A DNA stretch of 64,000 bases from JAUVXJ01 sp964433755. Its GTDB lineage: Bacteria; Chloroflexota; Anaerolineae; UBA7937; B3-Chlor. This document shows, piece after piece, positions 57,729 through 64,000 of the stretch. The notes beneath the pieces were generated by a model that saw only the letters and a list, made by a program, of their open reading frames with translations, made no database searches and had not been told where the DNA came from. Numbering within the stretch: position 1 is the first letter of the stretch; each line of letters opens with the position of its first letter. The DNA lies in assembly GCA_964433755.1 (NCBI GenBank), contig CAYSSR010000008.1:1-64000 (forward strand), in the 5' to 3' direction. The position numbers and the translations under genes were made by a program.

Positions 57729-58529
57729 ATGATCAAGGGTAGGGGATGGATTCTGGTCGCTGGACTAGCATGTGCCATCGTCCTGGTCCTTATCATGGTT
57801 GTTCCGCGCTCCCAGATGCCGGCAGCGCCGGAGGAACAGACTCCCAGCGTAACGTGGACCGCTCTGGCTCCTACGCCGACTTCGCCAGCGGCGGGAGAGG
57901 ACTACTCGGCAGCGAGGAGTACGATGGTGGAGCGCCAGATTCGGCAGCGCGGTGTCCACGACCCGAGGGTGTTGAGTGCCATGGAGGCTGTCCCTCGGGA
58001 CCAGTTTGTGCCAGAGGAATACATTGAGGTGGCGTACAATGATGGGCCCCTGCCTATCGGCTACGGTCAGACCATCTCGCAGCCGTACATCGTGGCGGTG
58101 ATGACGGAGCTATTGGAGCTAGAGCCGGGCGACAAAGTGCTGGAGATAGGAACCGGGTCCGGGTATCAGGCGGCCATTCTGGCGGAGATTGCTGACGAAG
58201 TGTACACCATTGAGATCATTCCCGAACTTGCCGAATCGGCGCGGGAGCGCTTGACCAGTCTGGGGTACGACAAGATAACGGCATCCAGCGCCGATGGATA
58301 CTATGGCTGGGCGGAGTATGCGCCCTACGACGCCATCATCGTCACCGCTGCGCCGGACCACATCCCTCAGCCCCTGGTCGAGCAACTCAAAGATGGTGGA
58401 CGTATGGTGATACCGGTGGGCCCAGTGGGGTGGTATCAGACGCTGTGGTTGATCACGAAGGAGGGCGGCGAGACTGAGTACCACAACAAGGGGGGCGTGC
58501 AGTTCGTCCCCTTGACAGGGGAGCATTGA
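57729..58529 (+). CDS. pcm: Membrane-anchored or exported protein-L-isoaspartate O-methyltransferase
   Basis: A 266-aa protein. The C-terminal ~200 residues are PCMT, which methylates isoaspartyl residues as a first repair step: MVERQIRQRGVHDPRVLSAM, VPRDQFVPEEY, GYGQTISQPYIVA and the SAM-binding VLEIGTGSGYQAA. Unlike usual cytoplasmic PCMT, it starts with a hydrophobic segment (ILVAGLACAIVLVLIMVV) and a Pro/Thr-rich linker (about 30-58), so the enzyme would sit outside the membrane. GGAGAGGCGGGG precedes the ATG. The isoaspartyl peptidase at 3506 is functionally related but distant. Confidence 0.85.
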   Translation: MIKGRGWILVAGLACAIVLVLIMVVPRSQMPAAPEEQTPSVTWTALAPTPTSPAAGEDYSAARSTMVERQIRQRGVHDPRVLSAMEAVPRDQFVPEEYIEVAYNDGPLPIGYGQTISQPYIVAVMTELLELEPGDKVLEIGTGSGYQAAILAEIADEVYTIEIIPELAESARERLTSLGYDKITASSADGYYGWAEYAPYDAIIVTAAPDHIPQPLVEQLKDGGRMVIPVGPVGWYQTLWLITKEGGETEYHNKGGVQFVPLTGEH

Positions 58530-58561
58530 CCATTGTGGGCCTGAGTGGATGCCGTAAGTGA

Positions 58562-58993
58562 ATGAGTAGACAGATGGGTGACCGTTTCAAGTGTTCGTAC
58601 CCAATCAAGGTCAGATACGCGGAGACCGATGCGCAGGGGCACGTCTTCTTCGGGAACTACTATACGTATTTCGACGAGGCGCTCTTGGAGTACATGCGAA
58701 CGATTGGCTACAGCTATCCTGAGCTCCTCGACGACGGCATGGATTTTCTCTACGTAGAATCGCTGTGCCGGCACTTTGCCCCCGCCCACTTCGACGAGAC
58801 GTTGAACGTGTTCGTACGTATCGGGAGTATCGGAAACAGCAGCCTCACCTTCGAGTTCTCCATCCACAGGGACGGGTCTGACCAACTGGTGGCCACAGGT
58901 CACATCAAGGCTGTGAACGTGGACAAGGTATGTCGCCGTCCGGAGCGTGTCCCCGAGGAGTTGCGGCGCAAGGTTCAGCAGTACGAATCCTAG
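58562..58993 (+). CDS. Acyl-CoA thioesterase of the 4HBT/YbgC type
   Basis: A 143-aa hot-dog-fold protein. VRYAETDAQGHVFFGNYYTYFDEA is the YbgC/4-hydroxybenzoyl-CoA thioesterase motif, with the catalytic Asp in ETDAQGHV. The rest (HFDETLNVFVRIGSIGNSS, then a VNVDKVCRRPE strand) fits the fold. It starts at 58562, 32 bases after pcm, without a clear ribosome site; MGDRFKCSY at 58574 is an alternative. The substrate is unknown; hydrolysis of short or hydroxylated acyl-CoA is plausible for the family. Confidence 0.87.
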   Translation: MSRQMGDRFKCSYPIKVRYAETDAQGHVFFGNYYTYFDEALLEYMRTIGYSYPELLDDGMDFLYVESLCRHFAPAHFDETLNVFVRIGSIGNSSLTFEFSIHRDGSDQLVATGHIKAVNVDKVCRRPERVPEELRRKVQQYES

Positions 58994-59018
58994 CCAGGTG
59001 CTGGCTGGACTTTCCCTC

Positions 59019-59047
59019 TTGCCTCCGCCCATTGGCGCTGCTATAAT
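59019..59047 (+). promoter_or_regulatory. Promoter of the tandem ligase genes
   Basis: -35 TTGCCT (59019-59024), 17-bp spacer, -10 TATAAT (59042-59047), about 35 bases before the first ligase ATG. Confidence 0.72.
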
Positions 59048-59081
59048 GGGCGAGACCTAGGACTGGGTGTGCGGGTAGACC

Positions 59082-60131
59082 ATGTCTGTCATGCGTGTGG
59101 GGGTGATTCTGGGAGGGATCTCCGCAGAGCGGGAGGCCTCGCTGGCCAGCGGCCGGCAGGTATGCGTGCATCTGAACCCCCAGAAGTACTCAGCGGTTCC
59201 TCTCTTCATGGACCTGGACGGACGGCTATGGCACATCCCCCACAAGCTTCTGATCCAGAATACCACGGCGGACATCCTCGGTCGCCTGGAGGGGGAATCG
59301 ACGAGGGTGGGCTACGAGGAACTGCCCTCGTTGATAGACTTCGCGTTCATCGCACTGCACGGCAAGTATGGAGACGATGGGTGCGTGCAAGGGGTGTTGG
59401 AACTACTGAGCATACCGTACACCGGTTCGGGAGTGCAAGCCTCAGCGGTGTGCATGGACAAGTACATGGCACACAGGCTCCTGAGGCAGGCTGGGGTCGA
59501 GGTGGCCCGCGAGTTGCTGGTGGAGGATCTGGACTGGGATGAGGATCCCGAAGGTGTTCGCCACCAGATAATGGAGACCGTGGGCCTGCCGTGCGTGATC
59601 AAGCCGGATAGGGAGGGCTCCAGTATCGGCGTCTCGGTGGTGAGCGAGGAGAGCGAGATCGATGAGGCGCTGCGTGAAGCCTTCTCCTGGGACAACCTGG
59701 CATTGGTGGAGGAGCGCCTGGAAGGTATGGAGTTCTCGTGCATCGTGCTGGGCAACGACGATCTCCAGGCCATGGTACCCACCGAGACGGCTACCACCAA
59801 TGAGTACCTGACCTACGAGGACAAGTACATGCCGGGGCAGTCGCAGAAGATCACGCCGGCCCGCGTCAGCAAAGAAGTGCTGGAGAAGATACAGCGAGAG
59901 GTGGTGAAGGCCTACCGGGCACTGGGTATGGCCAACTATGGCCGGATCGACGGGTTCCTGGTGGACGGCAGCCGCGTGTTGATCACGGATCCGAACACGT
60001 CTTCTGGCATGAATCCTTCCTCGTTCCTGTTCCACCAGGCGGCAGATATTGGGCTGAACCCAATGATGCTCTTCGATCGTATGATTGAGCTGGCCGTTGA
60101 GGCGCACGCGGCGAAGAAAGGACCACTCTAG
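59082..60131 (+). CDS. D-alanine-D-alanine ligase paralogue 1 (altered metal motif)
   Basis: A 349-aa ATP-grasp ligase. VGVILGGISAEREASLASG, ALHGKYGDDGCVQGVLE, PYTGSGVQASAVCMDK and CVIKPDREGSSIGVSVV are Ddl-type. The usual metal-binding ExNTxPGMT is here DPNTSSGMNPSS: Glu to Asp, and the Pro and final Thr are replaced, so its activity or second substrate may differ from true Ddl. It has its own promoter and is followed 23 bases later by a full-length paralogue. It could make another dipeptide or depsipeptide, or be regulatory; it is less likely to be the main peptidoglycan ligase. Confidence 0.8.
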   Translation: MSVMRVGVILGGISAEREASLASGRQVCVHLNPQKYSAVPLFMDLDGRLWHIPHKLLIQNTTADILGRLEGESTRVGYEELPSLIDFAFIALHGKYGDDGCVQGVLELLSIPYTGSGVQASAVCMDKYMAHRLLRQAGVEVARELLVEDLDWDEDPEGVRHQIMETVGLPCVIKPDREGSSIGVSVVSEESEIDEALREAFSWDNLALVEERLEGMEFSCIVLGNDDLQAMVPTETATTNEYLTYEDKYMPGQSQKITPARVSKEVLEKIQREVVKAYRALGMANYGRIDGFLVDGSRVLITDPNTSSGMNPSSFLFHQAADIGLNPMMLFDRMIELAVEAHAAKKGPL

Positions 60132-60154
60132 ACGAGAGCGATGGGAATACCTGA

Positions 60155-61222
60155 ATGAGCGAGCAGGGCAGCGTGGGGAAGCTGCGCGTAGGCGTGGTTT
60201 TGGGGGGCATGTCCTCCGAGAGAGAGATCTCTCTGGAGAGCGGCCGCAACATCTACTTCAGCTTGAATCCGGCCAGATATGAACCGGTCGCCATCTTCCT
60301 GGATTCGGACGGGGCTTTCTGGGAGATTCCTCTCCAGCTTCTGGTCCAGAACACGACCGTTGACATAACCAACCGTCTGGACCGAGAGGGCACCAGGATT
60401 CCCTACGAGGAACTCGGTGCCAGAGTGGACTTCGTCTACATCGGCTTGCACGGCAAGTATGGTGAGGACGGCTGTTTGCAGGGCCTTCTGGAGTTGGTGA
60501 GCATTCCATACACTGGGTCAGGTGTGATGGCGTCGGCGATCGGGATGGACAAGCACGTACAGCGCAAGCTCCTGACTGAGGCGGGCATCAGAGTGCCAGA
60601 GTACCTGGCCGTGCCCGAACTCGAGTGGACGAACCGGCCAGAGCAGATTCTCGAGGCGGTGGAGGATGCTATTGGCTATCCTTGCGTGGTGAAACCGACT
60701 CGTGAGGGCTGTAGTACCGGCATCTCGGTGGTCCACGAGCCCGAGGGGATGGGTGCGGCTATGGAGAGTGCCTTCGTTTGGGACACCACAGCGCTAGTGG
60801 AGGAGGCGCTCGTCGGGATAGAGATCACGTGCGCCGTGATTGGCAACAGAGAGTTGACGGCGCTTCCGCCCACGGAGACGGTTCGCAAGGGCGACTTCCT
60901 GACCGTGGAGGAGAAGTTCCTGCCTGGGGAGGGTGAGAACATCACTCCAGCCAGGGTGCCTGAGGAGACGATTCGCCAGGTTCAAGCCGTCATGACACAG
61001 GCCTACCGGGCCCTGGGGCTGAAGGTGTACGCGCGGATGGATGGGTTTGTTGTCGACGGCGAGGTGATCGTCACCGAGCCCAACACCTTGCCCGGCATGA
61101 CGCCGTCGACCTGCATCTTCCACGAGGCTGCTGAGGCGGGGATGAGCCCCATGGAGTTCCTGGACAGAATCATCGATCTGTCTTTGGAGGCCCACGCCCA
61201 CAAGAAAGGGCCGTTGGCTTAG
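60155..61222 (+). CDS. ddl: D-alanine-D-alanine ligase (paralogue 2)
   Basis: A 355-aa ATP-grasp ligase that joins two D-alanines for peptidoglycan. VGVVLGGMSSEREISLESG, GLHGKYGEDGCLQGLLE, PYTGSGVMASAIGMDK, PCVVKPTREGCSTGISVV and an intact EPNTLPGMTPST metal motif are present. It is homologous to the ligase encoded upstream along its whole length, with both ending AHxKKGPL. It is the better candidate for the housekeeping enzyme. It ends 10 bases before the convergent RNase PH gene. Confidence 0.9.
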   Translation: MSEQGSVGKLRVGVVLGGMSSEREISLESGRNIYFSLNPARYEPVAIFLDSDGAFWEIPLQLLVQNTTVDITNRLDREGTRIPYEELGARVDFVYIGLHGKYGEDGCLQGLLELVSIPYTGSGVMASAIGMDKHVQRKLLTEAGIRVPEYLAVPELEWTNRPEQILEAVEDAIGYPCVVKPTREGCSTGISVVHEPEGMGAAMESAFVWDTTALVEEALVGIEITCAVIGNRELTALPPTETVRKGDFLTVEEKFLPGEGENITPARVPEETIRQVQAVMTQAYRALGLKVYARMDGFVVDGEVIVTEPNTLPGMTPSTCIFHEAAEAGMSPMEFLDRIIDLSLEAHAHKKGPLA

Positions 61223-61232
61223 CCCGGGAGCG

Positions 61233-61943
61233 CTACCGGCTGTAGGCGTCGCGTTGGAGTTTGACCAGGTCCGCGATCCCCTTCTCCGCTAACTCGAGCA
61301 GCTGATCCATCACTTCTCTGGAGAACGCGCCCTCTTCGGCTGTCCCCTGCACCTCGACGTACTTGCCGCCGGCCGTCATCACCACGTTGAAGTCCACCTG
61401 AGCTTGGGAATCCTCATCGTAGTTCAGGTCCAGCAGGACCTGGTCCTGGACCACTCCTACGCTCACAGCGGCGATGGGTGAGCCGAGCACCCTGGGTGAC
61501 AAGAGTCCCCCCTTGATCAGCTTGCGTAGCGCAATGGCCAGCGCCACGTAGCCGCCGGTGATCGACGCCGTGCGTGTGCCGCCGTCCGCCTGGATCACGT
61601 CGCAATCTACAGTCACCGTCCGCTCGCCCAGCAGCGTCAAGTCCACTCCGGCTCGAAGGGACCGCCCGATGAGGCGACGGATCTCCTGGGTGCGATCTCT
61701 GGGACCCCGCGTCTCCCTTGCCATACGCTGATGAGTGGAGCGGGGCAGCATCCCGTACTCGGCCGTGACCCAGCCCTGGCTCTGCTCGCGGAGCCAAGGG
61801 GGCACTCGTTCCTCCACACTGGCGGTGCAAATGACCCGTGTGCGCCCCACCTCTATGAGCGCGGAACCTTCTGGGTGGTCGAGGTACCCTGGGGTGATGG
61901 TCACGGGGCGCATCTCGTCGTTGGCCCGGCCGTCGAATCTCAT
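61233..61943 (-). CDS. rph: Ribonuclease PH
   Basis: A 236-aa phosphorolytic exoribonuclease that trims tRNA 3' ends. It begins MRFDGRANDEMRPVTITPGY and has GRTRVICTASVEERVPPWL, QGWVTAEYGMLPRSTHQR, RTQEIRRLIGRSLRAGVD, VDCDVIQADGGTRTASITGG and VDFNVVMTAGGKYVEVQGTAEE, all standard. GAGAGGT precedes the ATG. A promoter lies within the 3' end of the MFS gene upstream. Confidence 0.96.
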   Translation of the reverse strand: MRFDGRANDEMRPVTITPGYLDHPEGSALIEVGRTRVICTASVEERVPPWLREQSQGWVTAEYGMLPRSTHQRMARETRGPRDRTQEIRRLIGRSLRAGVDLTLLGERTVTVDCDVIQADGGTRTASITGGYVALAIALRKLIKGGLLSPRVLGSPIAAVSVGVVQDQVLLDLNYDEDSQAQVDFNVVMTAGGKYVEVQGTAEEGAFSREVMDQLLELAEKGIADLVKLQRDAYSR

Positions 61944-61973
61944 GAGTGACCTCTCTGAATACTCGTCACCAGG

Positions 61974-62002
61974 ATTATACCTCCGGCGAACCCTTGGGAC
62001 AA
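61974..62002 (-). promoter_or_regulatory. Promoter of rph
   Basis: On the minus strand: -35 TTGTCC (62002-61997), 17-bp spacer, -10 TATAAT (61979-61974). It overlaps the end of the MFS coding region. Confidence 0.7.
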
Positions 62003-63285
62003 TCCTGCGTCGTTGGCGCAGGATAGAGGCGACGAGGTTCTCTTAGCCGTAGTGTGGCAACCAGGCTGGCAACCAGTCCCATGGCTGTGACGACAAAGAG
62101 GATGGGGTACGAGGTGCCTTCAAGCACCCATCCTCCCAGCAGGGGTGCCACAAAGGTGAGGGTGCCGCCAAGGGTATTGTACAGCCCCACATAGGCTGGT
62201 CTCTCCTCTGGGGGAGCGATGTCGAGCACGAAGTTCATGAAACCCTGCATATACCCGCTGTAGTTGGCACCGATGGACAGGAAGACCAGCGCGTACCCGT
62301 AGGCGGCGAAAGCGGTTGGTGGGCGGAAGTAGTGGAAGAGCAACGCCAGCAGGGGAGCACCGAGTCCCAGCACCGCTGTGAGCTGAGACACCGTCCTGCT
62401 GCCGGACCTCTCATTCAGGTAGCCCATGGCTACGCTGGCCACCAAGCCGCCGGCAACCTGAGCGGAGACGAACAGTCCGATGCTCTGATCGCTCAGGCCG
62501 AGGACGTCCGTGGCGTGGACTACGTAAAAGGGTGTAGCCAGTGCGCCCAGCGCGGCCAGTAGACGAACGCCGTTGATGAGACGAAGTTGCTCGTCGCTGC
62601 GAAAAAGGCCCGCCAGTCTGGGCAGATAAGTGCGCCATGCCTCTCTCTTGTGCTGAACATCAAGAATCGGCTCCTTCACGAACACGAAGCAACCTAGCGA
62701 AGCCAAGAGCAGAGTGGAGGCTATGGCGAACAAGAGGCCGTAGTTCTGTGGGAAGGGGGGGCCGTCGGGTCCAAGCACTCTTGCTACGATGATGCCTGCG
62801 ACCAGGGACCCCAGGCCGGTCAGTACCTGTGCGGTACTGTACAAGCGGCCTCGTTTCTCGGCAGGGATGACTTTACTTAGGATGTCGAACCAGCCGACGC
62901 TTGACAGACCGTCGAGCGTTGAGAAAGCTGTCTCTGCGAGGAAGAACACCGACAGCAAGAGCCACGGATACCTGCTCCCGGCGACGAACATGGCCAGTGC
63001 GACCAGCAAGTACATGGGTCGCCCCAGCAGCGACGTGGCAACAACCCAAGGCTTCTTTCTTTGCCTTCCGCCAATGTAGTTGGCAGCGATGAGTTGTGGA
63101 AGGAGCCAGGCTCCATTGGGGATTGTGGTCGCCAGCCCGATCAGCGGTGCGAAATCCGTGATCTGATTGACGAACGAGGGGATAACCGTGGTGTAGCTGG
63201 CGAACGCCTGGCCGGTGGCGAAGCCCACCCAGTCGCCCGCGAGGGAGGCGAAGTTGCGTCTATAGTGCTCTTGTGACTCGGTCAT
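61975..63285 (-). CDS. MFS transporter
   Basis: A 436-aa twelve-helix transporter. ESQEHYRRNFASLAGDWVGF opens it; GRQRKKPWVVATSLLGRPMYL and IPAEKRGRLYSTAQVLTGLGS are the loop motifs, with VKEPILDVQHKREAWRTYLPR in the central loop. The layout is that of poorly characterised bacterial MFS proteins; no substrate is indicated. The ATG at 63285 overlaps the stop of the alkyltransferase-like gene (TGATG), so the two are translationally coupled. Confidence 0.85.
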   Translation of the reverse strand: MTESQEHYRRNFASLAGDWVGFATGQAFASYTTVIPSFVNQITDFAPLIGLATTIPNGAWLLPQLIAANYIGGRQRKKPWVVATSLLGRPMYLLVALAMFVAGSRYPWLLLSVFFLAETAFSTLDGLSSVGWFDILSKVIPAEKRGRLYSTAQVLTGLGSLVAGIIVARVLGPDGPPFPQNYGLLFAIASTLLLASLGCFVFVKEPILDVQHKREAWRTYLPRLAGLFRSDEQLRLINGVRLLAALGALATPFYVVHATDVLGLSDQSIGLFVSAQVAGGLVASVAMGYLNERSGSRTVSQLTAVLGLGAPLLALLFHYFRPPTAFAAYGYALVFLSIGANYSGYMQGFMNFVLDIAPPEERPAYVGLYNTLGGTLTFVAPLLGGWVLEGTSYPILFVVTAMGLVASLVATLRLREPRRLYPAPTTQDCPKGSPEV

Positions 63286-63599
63286 CACGGAATCTGCCAG
63301 CCGTATTCCTTCAGATCGATGCGCCCGCCTCTGCCGAAAACGATCCCCTCAGCTTCCAGCAGCGCTCTCTGCTCCCTGGCCCTGTACCCATCTGGCGGGC
63401 CGCCGATGCGACCCTGCGCGTTGATGACCCTGTGCCAGGGCAAGTCCATCCCTGCTGGCGTAGAGTGTAGCGCCCAGCCCACGGTGCGCGCCCCGCGTGG
63501 GTTTCCCAGGTAGGCGGCAATCTGTCCGTAGGTAGCCACGCGGCCAGGAGGGATCATAGCTACCACCCGATAGACCTCCTCGAAGAAGCTCGTGCTCAT
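63285..63599 (-). CDS. Alkyltransferase-like DNA-repair protein (ATL, no catalytic Cys)
   Basis: A 104-aa protein with the MGMT DNA-binding domain: FFEEVYRVVAMIPPGRVATYGQIAAYLGNPRGARTVGWAL. At the MGMT active site PCHRV the sequence is PWHRV (54-58), so the acceptor Cys is Trp (residue 55). Such ATL proteins bind alkylated guanine and pass the lesion to nucleotide excision repair. The uvrBA operon sits at the other end of the window. Its partner here is an MFS gene that overlaps its stop. Confidence 0.9.
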   Translation of the reverse strand: MSTSFFEEVYRVVAMIPPGRVATYGQIAAYLGNPRGARTVGWALHSTPAGMDLPWHRVINAQGRIGGPPDGYRAREQRALLEAEGIVFGRGGRIDLKEYGWQIP

Positions 63600-63839
63600 T
63601 CTGTCACCTTCCTGAGTATAGCTTGGCTCCCATGCAGGCGCTGGCCCCTCTCGATGGGCTCGGCCTGGTGACTGCTGCGCCAGACGTCCTTTCTGTCAAG
63701 GTGGCGACCCGTGGCATTGGGGCTCGGCTGGGTGAAGGCACCCGTGGAGACAGGCACAGGTCGCGGGGCCGCTGGGTGGACAGGCGGCCGCACCCTCGAT
63801 GTCAGATCCCAGGCGGTCTATCTCGACGCCTTCCAGCTA

Positions 63840-64000
63840 TCACACTCTCAGGCCATACTCCGTATGGATAACACCATCGCTCACTCGAAGAGTCTTGTGT
63901 ATCGACAACCGCTTCAACAAAGGCAGATCGTGCGAGACCACGAGCATCGTCCCGGCATAGTCGGCCAGCGCCTCGGTCAGCCGTTCTCTGGACTGCGGGT
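63840..64000 (-). CDS. ABC-F type ATPase, C-terminal fragment (cut by window edge)
   Basis: The last ~53 codons of a larger gene. The minus-strand translation includes RERLTEALADYAGTMLVVSH and ends TEYGLRV. LVVSHDLPLLKRL is the post-Walker-B switch region of ABC-F proteins (Uup/EttA-like), preceded by the usual EALADYAGT helix. The start and the ATP-binding motifs lie beyond base 64000. The 240 bases between its stop and the ATL gene hold no gene. Confidence 0.72.
   Translation of the reverse strand, partial: PQSRERLTEALADYAGTMLVVSHDLPLLKRLSIHKTLRVSDGVIHTEYGLRV

Overview
The window is high-GC bacterial DNA with densely packed operons. It reads as one scaffold of a metagenome-type assembly: there is one run of 100 Ns, and the contig ends on either side share the same 55 bases. 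Secreted proteins with long Pro/Thr linkers, a peptidoglycan ligase pair, lipoproteins and a TusA/DsrE sulfur cluster fit a Chloroflexota (Anaerolineae-like) bacterium. That placement is inferred from gene content; no rRNA or other phylogenetic marker was found.

Layout. 1-3.3 kb: the uvrBA excision-repair operon, with uvrA cut by the window edge. 3.4-6.2 kb: an isoaspartyl peptidase, threonine aldolase and a CPBP-like membrane protein. 6.4-9.5 kb: a secreted multidomain adhesin-like protein and a glycosidase-like lipoprotein. 9.7-12.4 kb: an orphan protein and an HD-TPR-jelly-roll protein. 12.9-15.0 kb: plsY-gpsA-trxA. 15.1-19.4 kb: an ArsR regulator followed by TusA, two DsrE proteins, a DsrM/NarI-like cytochrome b, a DsrK-like Fe-S protein and a GcvH/LbpA-like lipoyl carrier. 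This last cluster is the most interesting metabolic system here.

19.7-23.9 kb: membrane, secreted and PHP-phosphoesterase genes. 24.0-37.4 kb: two TetR-controlled minus-strand operons encoding two HlyD-type adaptors, two ABC ATPases that look like a split YbhF, and six ABC-2 permeases. Each operon starts with a consensus promoter followed directly by a perfect 18-bp palindrome. 37.7-42.7 kb: an HExxH protein and two HD-GYP proteins that are a tandem duplication, one lacking the sensor domains. 43.1-45.5 kb: two orphan membrane proteins. 45.6-47.0 kb: a polyhydroxyalkanoate regulator and phasin, then a short transcript unit with a 17-codon serine-rich ORF, alternative hairpins and a terminator. 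47.2-51.3 kb: a radical SAM protein and a three-gene split version of the acyl-CoA dehydratase activase/DUF2229 family.

51.5-53.8 kb: pdxST (pyridoxal phosphate synthesis) and a metallo-hydrolase. 54.2-58.5 kb: an MFS transporter, kbl-tdh (threonine to glycine) and an exported isoaspartyl methyltransferase. 58.6-61.2 kb: a thioesterase and two tandem D-Ala-D-Ala ligase paralogues. 61.2-64 kb: RNase PH, an MFS transporter overlapping an alkyltransferase-like repair protein, and the end of an ABC-F ATPase.

Many promoters could be read directly as -35/-10 pairs with 17-bp spacing. Dispersed palindromic repeats of two kinds lie between genes. No tRNA, rRNA, CRISPR array, insertion sequence or prophage gene was recognised.
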